A program made the translations under genes and the position numbers. From JBBQSF01 sp038214085 (GTDB taxonomy: Bacteria; Bacteroidota; Bacteroidia; Bacteroidales; CG2-30-32-10), in the NCBI GenBank assembly GCA_038214085.1, contig JBBQSF010000109.1, forward strand, positions 1 to 10,423: a DNA stretch of 10,423 bases. Direction: 5' to 3'. The notes under the pieces are model-generated. The model did not search any database. It was not told where the DNA came from and saw only the letters and a list, made by a program, of their open reading frames with translations. Below are positions 6,129 through 10,423 of this stretch, piece after piece (within the stretch, counting starts at the first letter, position 1; each line of letters begins with the position of its first letter).

Positions 6129-8639
6129 TTAATCCACAGGAACTTCAGGTTGTTTATTTATTCTGCGGCGCAATTCAACAAACAAGCCTCCTGCTAAAAC
6201 AATAATTAAGATTATACTGCTTGCTAAAGATATTTTCTCGCCAACAACATATACTTTTGGTTCAAATTTCCACACTATTTCATGTGTTCCGGCAGGAACT
6301 TCCATTGCTCTTAAAACATAGTTTGCACGGAAATAAGGCATAAGCTTTCCATCTATATAAACATTCCAACCCTTATCATAATAAATCTCCGAAAATACTG
6401 CCAGCTGTGGCTTTGAAGCAGAATATTTATAGCTTAATTTATTTGGAAGATAATCGGAAAGTATAATGCTTGCTGTGGTGTCCTTTCCGGGGGTTTTATT
6501 TGTTATGTTGCTCTCAAACCGTTTGTCAACAATAGCTGTTGCAGAAGGATCAAAGGTTGTTAAGGCAGCCATTTCTGAGTCGGCATTTGCCACAAGTTTT
6601 ACCTGATCAACAAACCAGGCACATCCAAGGGTATTTGGGTTTTTTATTGGAGCTGCTCCCGGATTGTAAATGATATATTTTGCATTGAGCATATTTAAAA
6701 CAGGAATTTTGGTTAAAGCTACAAATACAGCTGAATCGGCTGATTTTGCTGAAAATGCTGTTTTAATTTTGGTGATATCACCTGACAGCGGACCTTCTAT
6801 CAGTTCCTGATAACGTTTAAGTTTAGCCCCATGATACCCGCCAATGGATTTATGGTAGTACGAAGTACCAGCATCATTAAAAGGATCGCTCAAGTTAAGG
6901 ACTCTGTAATCTAAAGTTTTATCAGCGAGTATGGTTTCGTTGGCAAGGGTTTTAGGATATGGTATTGTAGCTTTTGCTTTACTTTCAAAATTATCAGAAT
7001 TCAAATAACGCTTGTCAACAGGCCACATATCTATCACTACAATTAAACTCAATAAGGTTATAAGAAGAATTTTACTTTTAATTTTTTCTTTAACAAATAG
7101 CCAAAGAAATGTAATTGCAATTAAAATAAATACCAGCGAACGAATACTGTCAGCAACCAATAAACCTTTTCTGTCAGCCTGAAGAGCCGTCATAAACCAA
7201 TCAGGGAAATAGCCCTGACTTACATATTGTGCATCGCTATCCATAACATAGTTGTAGAACATACTTCCGATAAGTCCAAAAACAACAATCAGTCCGATAG
7301 CCACAAACGAAGAGCGTTTCAATGCTCTAATTTTAACTTCTTTTAAAATAGTTGCATCAAATAATTTCTGTAATGCCAGCATAGCAAGAATTGGAATACT
7401 CAATTCCGCTATTACCAATGCAAAAGAAACGGATCTGAATTTATTATATCCAGGAACATAGTCGAAAAAGAAATTACTAAACCACATCATATTTTTCCCC
7501 CATGCAAGGAAAAATGACATTGCTACTGCGGACAAAATCCACCATTTGTATTTCCCTTTAACGAGAAATAAACCCAAAATAAAAAGGAAACACATAATGG
7601 CTCCAGCATAAACTGGACCCGAAGTAAATGGTTGTGCTCCAAAATATGTTGGAAGTCCTTTTACTGCTTTAAGTGCCTGTGCCTTTGGATAGCCATTTTC
7701 GATCAATGCCTTATAGCTGTTTGAACTGGCGCTTAAATCTTCGCTTCCGCCACCATTAAAATTAGGAATTAATAATGTAAATGTTTCCATTTTGCCATAG
7801 CTCCAGCTTGTAGCATAATCGCGGTCGAGGCCAGAAGTTTTATTGGCAGCATCGGCAGTTAATTCGGATTTTCCGCGTGTTGTATATTTTCCGTATTCGT
7901 ATGTTGACCAAAGATTGGTTATATTTACTCCAATTGCGATAAACAGTGCAGCCAACATAATAACTGTTGCCTTAAAAAATTCTTTTATTTTCTTTTCTTT
8001 ATACTTTCCGATAAATTCAACAATTCCAAGTATAACAACCATCAGCATCAGATAATAAGTCATCTGTATATGATTGGTATATATTTCTAGTGCAAGAAAA
8101 AGAGCGGTTAGCACACCTCCCAACAAATATCGCCCTCTAAAACAAAGTATAATTCCAGCCAAAACAGGTGCCATATAACCAATGGCATGAGCTTGGGTAT
8201 TATGCCCTGCAATAAGTACAATAAAAAAGAAAGAAGAAAATGCAAAGCCAATTGCCCCAATAATGCTTAGTTTTGGATCGACTCGCAACACCAGAAGCAA
8301 AATAAAAAACCCGATAAAATAAAGGAATACGAGCCCGGCAGGATGAGGAAGACCTAAAAGGAAAACTTTATCAATATATTTAACCAAATTGCCATGATAT
8401 ACAACAGATATCTGGAATGCAGGCATGCCACCAAACATAGAATTGGTCCATAATGCTTCTTCTCCGGTTTGCTCACGGTAATCAGAAATTTCTTTTGACA
8501 TTCCCTGAAAATGGGTAACATCGGACTGCTTAATTTGTTTACCTTCCAATAATGGGCTGAAATATGCCATAGTTAAAGCAATAAATAGCACAATAGCACC
8601 AATCACTGGCCAGATTTTGATTAAATTTACTTTCTTCAT
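6129..8639 (-). CDS. YfhO-family polytopic membrane protein, probable GT-C glycosyltransferase
   Basis: Large inner-membrane protein of 836 residues. Hydrophobic segments lie at about 10-29, 100-120, 125-145, 155-187, 192-210, 222-240, 344-362, 366-380, 402-424, 444-462, 498-516, 522-537 and 801-822. The long stretch 540-800 is a soluble domain that should face the periplasm. YfhO family features include Asp40 in the first outer loop (KQSDVTHF), the position of the catalytic Asp in GT-C enzymes, and the C-terminal signature FSEIYYDKGWNVYIDGK ... VPAGTHEIVWKF (about 749-792). Characterised YfhO proteins of Gram-positive bacteria transfer sugars from a lipid carrier to surface polymers. The acceptor in Bacteroidota is not known to me. 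It lies 41 bases after DUF4834 and 5 bases before a GT4 gene, so it likely works with that gene in one pathway. Confidence 0.88.
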   Translation of the reverse strand: MKKVNLIKIWPVIGAIVLFIALTMAYFSPLLEGKQIKQSDVTHFQGMSKEISDYREQTGEEALWTNSMFGGMPAFQISVVYHGNLVKYIDKVFLLGLPHPAGLVFLYFIGFFILLLVLRVDPKLSIIGAIGFAFSSFFFIVLIAGHNTQAHAIGYMAPVLAGIILCFRGRYLLGGVLTALFLALEIYTNHIQMTYYLMLMVVILGIVEFIGKYKEKKIKEFFKATVIMLAALFIAIGVNITNLWSTYEYGKYTTRGKSELTADAANKTSGLDRDYATSWSYGKMETFTLLIPNFNGGGSEDLSASSNSYKALIENGYPKAQALKAVKGLPTYFGAQPFTSGPVYAGAIMCFLFILGLFLVKGKYKWWILSAVAMSFFLAWGKNMMWFSNFFFDYVPGYNKFRSVSFALVIAELSIPILAMLALQKLFDATILKEVKIRALKRSSFVAIGLIVVFGLIGSMFYNYVMDSDAQYVSQGYFPDWFMTALQADRKGLLVADSIRSLVFILIAITFLWLFVKEKIKSKILLITLLSLIVVIDMWPVDKRYLNSDNFESKAKATIPYPKTLANETILADKTLDYRVLNLSDPFNDAGTSYYHKSIGGYHGAKLKRYQELIEGPLSGDITKIKTAFSAKSADSAVFVALTKIPVLNMLNAKYIIYNPGAAPIKNPNTLGCAWFVDQVKLVANADSEMAALTTFDPSATAIVDKRFESNITNKTPGKDTTASIILSDYLPNKLSYKYSASKPQLAVFSEIYYDKGWNVYIDGKLMPYFRANYVLRAMEVPAGTHEIVWKFEPKVYVVGEKISLASSIILIIVLAGGLFVELRRRINKQPEVPVD

Positions 8640-8680
8640 ACGGTATGTTTATGATTTTAAAAAACTAACTTATAAATGAT

Positions 8681-8917
8681 TTATTTTACCTCCTCGTAAT
8701 CAACGTATTCACCTTCATCGCCTGAAATTTTCGATTTGGTTTCTTTCTTTTTAATCCTTACTTCGCCTTCTGGAGGAGGTGGTTGATTTTGCTGGTTTGC
8801 ATTATATATATTTCGTGATATCTTATCCATGTATGATTTGAGAATAAAAGGCAAAAATACCCGAACCAATAAACGGAGCAATAAAATTACGAGAATTACA
8901 ATGAGAAGTGCTTTCAA
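8681..8917 (-). CDS. Small membrane protein of the DUF4834 type
   Basis: Protein of 78 residues with one N-terminal membrane segment (about 2-27, rich in Leu, Ile and Val). A basic/polar stretch follows, then a Gln/Pro-rich linker (NQQNQPPPPEGE), then a Lys-rich region, ending GEYVDYEEVK. This ending and layout are typical of the DUF4834 family, short Bacteroidota proteins of unknown function. The start is TTG at 8915-8917: a stop codon lies five codons upstream in frame, and the first internal Met comes only after the membrane segment. It precedes the YfhO-type gene by 41 bases on the same strand and is probably the first gene of that operon. I recall DUF4834 genes often being neighbours of YfhO genes, but cannot check this here. 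Confidence 0.8.
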   Translation of the reverse strand: MKALLIVILVILLLRLLVRVFLPFILKSYMDKISRNIYNANQQNQPPPPEGEVRIKKKETKSKISGDEGEYVDYEEVK

Positions 8918-8933
8918 TTTTTCTGATTTTCAG

Positions 8934-8941
8934 CAAAGATA
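8934..8941 (-). promoter_or_regulatory. Candidate Bacteroidota -7 element for the DUF4834-YfhO operon
   Basis: Read on the minus strand this is TATCTTTG, an exact match to the Bacteroidota -7 consensus TAnnTTTG. It lies 16 bases before the TTG start, leaving a leader of roughly 10 bases. No TTTG or TTG lies at the expected 19-21 base distance upstream, so the call is weak. Confidence 0.3.
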
Positions 8942-8995
8942 AAATATTGTATTAAATTTTTTGTTCAGAATCTGTTTAAATTTCATATAAAATAT

Positions 8996-9248
8996 TTATT
9001 TGCCCCGTCAATTCGAGTTTTTCTATCGTCGCTTCTCGATACCCGCATACATTTTTTTATTTGATTATTTTCTATACCGATACTGAATTCGTAGTAGTCC
9101 AAAAAAACGGACTCCAACGATTTCATGATCGGCATTTACCATACTACTAAGCAAGAAATAGTCTTGGGCCTATTTCTTACTAAGTATTGGTATTAGAAGC
9201 GAACTCGAAGTGACGATAGAAAAAGTATCGAGAATAGGGGCACAATAA
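8996..9248. repeat. Large nested inverted repeat (about 250 bases)
   Basis: The ends pair: TTATT-TGCCCC (8996-9006) with GGGGCA-c-AATAA (9237-9248). The strongest arm is TTTTTCTATCGTC (9018-9030) with GACGATAGAAAAA (9212-9224), 13 perfect pairs. It extends through a G-T wobble to CTTC (9032-9035) with GAAG (9207-9210). Inside, CGCTTCT (9030-9036) also matches AGAAGCG (9195-9201), followed by ATACC on both arms, so the right arm seems to carry a 10-base insertion relative to the left. TCGA-centred words recur: TTCGAGTT at 9012-9019 with AACTCGAA at 9202-9209, and TCTCGATAC at 9034-9042 with GTATCGAGA at 9225-9233. This resembles the dispersed TCGA-rich intergenic repeats of Bacteroidota genomes. 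No coding potential is seen. Confidence 0.75.
9137..9192. repeat. Internal hairpin inside the large palindrome
   Basis: AAGAAATAG (9153-9161) pairs perfectly with CTATTTCTT (9170-9178) around the 8-base loop TCTTGGGC. The stem continues through AG/CT, TACT/AGTA (9042+100 region: 9142-9145 with 9183-9186) and TACCA/TGGTA (9137-9141 with 9188-9192), with small bulges, about 20 pairs in all. It lies off centre in the larger repeat and would form a stable side arm in RNA. Confidence 0.65.
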
Positions 9249-9291
9249 TTTCATGTTTTTAAGTTTAAACAACCTCTCAAAATGCTGAACA

Positions 9292-10083
9292 TTATTTTAT
9301 TTCCTGAATTTTGCGTGTCATAGCTGCTGCCATTTTGCGAGGTGCCAGTCCGGCAAAAAAAACATTGAGTTTATTTGAAAAACCGTGTACTGCCGCTGTT
9401 TTGCCTTGCATCAGCGCTTTGTAACCAAAAGCAGCAACCGAAGCTGCAGAAGGGATTTTAGAGTTGAAAAGTTTAGAACCATCAACCGATGCCGCTTTAC
9501 TAAAATTAGATTGTGTAGGGCCAGGGCATAAAGCGGTTACTGTAACTCCAGTTCCTTTTAATTCATTTGCAATGGCAAAAGTAAAAGACAAAACATAAGC
9601 TTTTGTGGCATAATAAACCGACATGAATGGTCCGGGAATAAATGCTGCTACTGAGGCAAGGTTTAGGATTCTGCCTTTTTTATTTTTCACCATTTCGGGT
9701 AAAAATAATCTGGTGAGTTTGGTAAGAGCAAGTATATTAAGATTTATCATTTCTTGCTGCTTTACCAGATCGCTTTCATAGAAGAGCCCATAATCTCCAA
9801 ATCCTGCATTGTTTACCAATATTTCGACAGAGATATTTTCTGTGGAAAGTATATCTGCCAGTTGCTGAGGAAAATCATGTGTTGACAAATCGCCGCTGAT
9901 GATTTTTACATTTACCGAATAATCAGATTCAATTTCTGTTTTAATTTTTTGGAGCATTGCCTGATTTCGAGCGGTAAGAATCAGATCGTAATTATTTCTA
10001 GCAAAAACCAATGCCAGTTCGTAACCTATTCCTCCGGAAGCACCTGTTATTAATACGTTTTTATCCATTTTTTTTAATTTCAT
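9292..10083 (-). CDS. Short-chain dehydrogenase/reductase (classical SDR)
   Basis: NAD(P)-dependent oxidoreductase of 263 residues, the normal size for a classical SDR. Cofactor motif TGASGGIG is at 13-20. The basic residue at Arg39 after the second strand (LILTARN) suggests NADPH. NNAG is at 91-94. The catalytic set is Asn114, Ser144, Tyr157 and Lys161 (SVYYATK, 155-161), and CPGPTQSNF follows at 186-194. The sequence resembles the broad YqjQ/DltE-like SDR group, whose substrates are mostly unknown. The C-terminus is basic (RKMAAAMTRKIQEIK). Start at 10083 has AAAGAG just upstream. An alternative ATG at 10068 begins directly at the conserved fold (MDKNVLITGAS) and is also possible. A 374-base gap with a palindrome separates it from the glycan operon, so it is likely a separate unit with no proven link to it. 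Confidence 0.92.
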   Translation of the reverse strand: MKLKKMDKNVLITGASGGIGYELALVFARNNYDLILTARNQAMLQKIKTEIESDYSVNVKIISGDLSTHDFPQQLADILSTENISVEILVNNAGFGDYGLFYESDLVKQQEMINLNILALTKLTRLFLPEMVKNKKGRILNLASVAAFIPGPFMSVYYATKAYVLSFTFAIANELKGTGVTVTALCPGPTQSNFSKAASVDGSKLFNSKIPSAASVAAFGYKALMQGKTAAVHGFSNKLNVFFAGLAPRKMAAAMTRKIQEIK

Positions 10084-10112
10084 TAATTCTCTTTTTAATT
10101 ATTTAGCCAAAC

Positions 10113-10139
10113 CAACTGCACTAACCTACTCGGCAGTTG
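10113..10139 (-). other. Leader hairpin of the SDR transcript
   Basis: CAACTGC (10113-10119) pairs perfectly with GCAGTTG (10133-10139) around a 13-base loop. It lies between the candidate transcription start (near 10163) and the start codon, so it would be in the 5' leader. No known riboswitch is recognised. Confidence 0.4.
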
Positions 10140-10147
10140 CGGATAAT

Positions 10148-10187
10148 ATTGATTGCCGATAATTTCAATAAAAATTATACAATCAAT
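10148..10187. repeat. Palindrome overlapping the candidate SDR promoter
   Basis: ATTGATTG (10148-10155) pairs with CAATCAAT (10180-10187). Inside, ATAATTT (10159-10165) pairs with AAATTAT (10172-10178) around the loop CAATAA. The two stems are separated by 3 bases on one side and 1 on the other. The candidate -7 box falls within it, so it could be an operator. Confidence 0.55.
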
Positions 10188-10200
10188 CCAAAACTTTCAA
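10170..10200 (-). promoter_or_regulatory. Candidate promoter of the SDR gene
   Basis: On the minus strand TTG (10198-10200) is followed after exactly 20 bases by TAATTTTT (10170-10177). This fits the Bacteroidota pattern of a -33 TTG/TTTG and a -7 TAnnTTTG with a 19-21 base spacer, with only the last base of the -7 box differing. The leader would be about 80 bases. Confidence 0.4.
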
Positions 10201-10312
10201 CATGCCAAATGATTTCATTTTTAGTTGAAGTATATAACGAATATAAAATTTTAATTTATTGTAATTCATATAATTATATTTAAATCACAAATGTCCGATA
10301 AAAAATGATATA

Positions 10313-10407
10313 TCCAAAAGGATGTAAATTTATTGTTTTCTTTCCTTGCCTCGTTCCTAAAGGATGAATTGATTTTTAGCAATTTACATCCTTCAGGACA
10401 GAGGCAA
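10313..10407. repeat. Palindromic intergenic repeat with alternative pairings
   Basis: The main hairpin runs 10346-10407. TTGCCTC (10346-10352) pairs with GAGGCAA (10401-10407), TCCT (10355-10358) with AGGA (10395-10398), AAGGATG (10360-10366) with CATCCTT (10387-10393) and AATTG (10367-10371) with CAATT (10380-10384), around an 8-base loop. Separately AAGGATGTAAATT (10318-10330) pairs perfectly, 13 bases, with AATTTACATCCTT (10381-10393), and TCC (10313-10315) with GGA (10396-10398). The right arm can therefore pair with either of two left arms. It resembles GAGGC/CCTTTAGG-type dispersed repeats of Bacteroidota; the element may run past the window edge. Confidence 0.7.
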
Positions 10408-10423
10408 AATAAATTGATAAAAA

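Larger units (their letters stand above)
8942..9291. other. Gap between SDR and DUF4834 genes, mostly a palindromic repeat
   Basis: Nearly all of this gap is the inverted repeat at 8996-9248. The remaining flanks are AT-rich and I see no gene. AATTTCAT occurs at both sides (8979-8986 and 9247-9254). I see no standard hairpin-plus-T-run terminator right after the dehydrogenase stop, so the palindrome may also serve to end or block transcription. Confidence 0.6.
10084..10312. other. Upstream region of the SDR gene with two hairpins and a candidate promoter
   Basis: This is the upstream region of the dehydrogenase. It holds a 7-base hairpin (10113-10139), a larger palindrome (10148-10187) and a candidate promoter (10170-10200), each listed separately. 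From 10201 to 10312 the sequence is very AT-rich and I see no gene. Confidence 0.6.

Noticed and set aside
9250..9291. Intrinsic terminator after the SDR gene
   Set aside because: No GC-containing stem followed by a T-run on the minus strand could be found right after the stop.
1..10423. CRISPR array, tRNA, rRNA, transposase, integrase or phage genes
   Set aside because: No regular direct repeats with spacers, no cloverleaf or rRNA-like stretch, and no protein of these classes was seen on either strand.

Overview
This window is an AT-rich piece of a Bacteroidota chromosome. Three things support that placement: a secreted protein with a gliding-motility-type (CHU_C) type IX secretion C-terminal domain, a small DUF4834-type membrane protein, and a YfhO-family membrane protein. 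Candidate promoters also follow the Bacteroidota -33/-7 pattern rather than the sigma70 pattern. All nine recognisable genes lie on the minus strand, so transcription runs from right to left.

Layout in order of transcription: a short-chain dehydrogenase (10083-9292) with its own leader; a 374-base gap filled by a large palindromic repeat (about 8996-9248); then a tight run of five genes, namely DUF4834 (8917-8681), YfhO-type GT-C protein (8639-6129), GT4-type glycosyltransferase (6123-4813), PIG-L/LmbE deacetylase (4816-4169) and LpxD-like acyltransferase (4181-3207). The last four are 5 bases apart or overlapping. A 376-base gap with a branched inverted repeat (2909-3033) follows. Next come a T9SS cargo protein (2800-1550), a second glycosyltransferase (1405-167) and the first 38 codons of a PglD/NeuD-like acetyltransferase that runs off the left edge. 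The right edge holds another palindromic repeat (10313-10407).

The region reads as part of a cell-surface glycan or glycolipid locus. The most interesting part is the overlapping deacetylase/acyltransferase pair, which repeats the LpxC-then-LpxD logic of lipid A synthesis (remove N-acetyl, add another acyl group) but with a PIG-L enzyme in place of LpxC. With the adjacent GT4 enzyme and the large YfhO membrane protein, it could form a pathway that makes an N-acylated amino sugar and transfers it across the membrane; this function is inferred. The T9SS cargo gene among glycan genes may be a surface protein linked to that glycan, or simply a neighbour. No rRNA, tRNA, CRISPR array, transposase or phage gene was seen. 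The intergenic gaps are unusually rich in long inverted repeats that look like dispersed repeats or structured RNAs.
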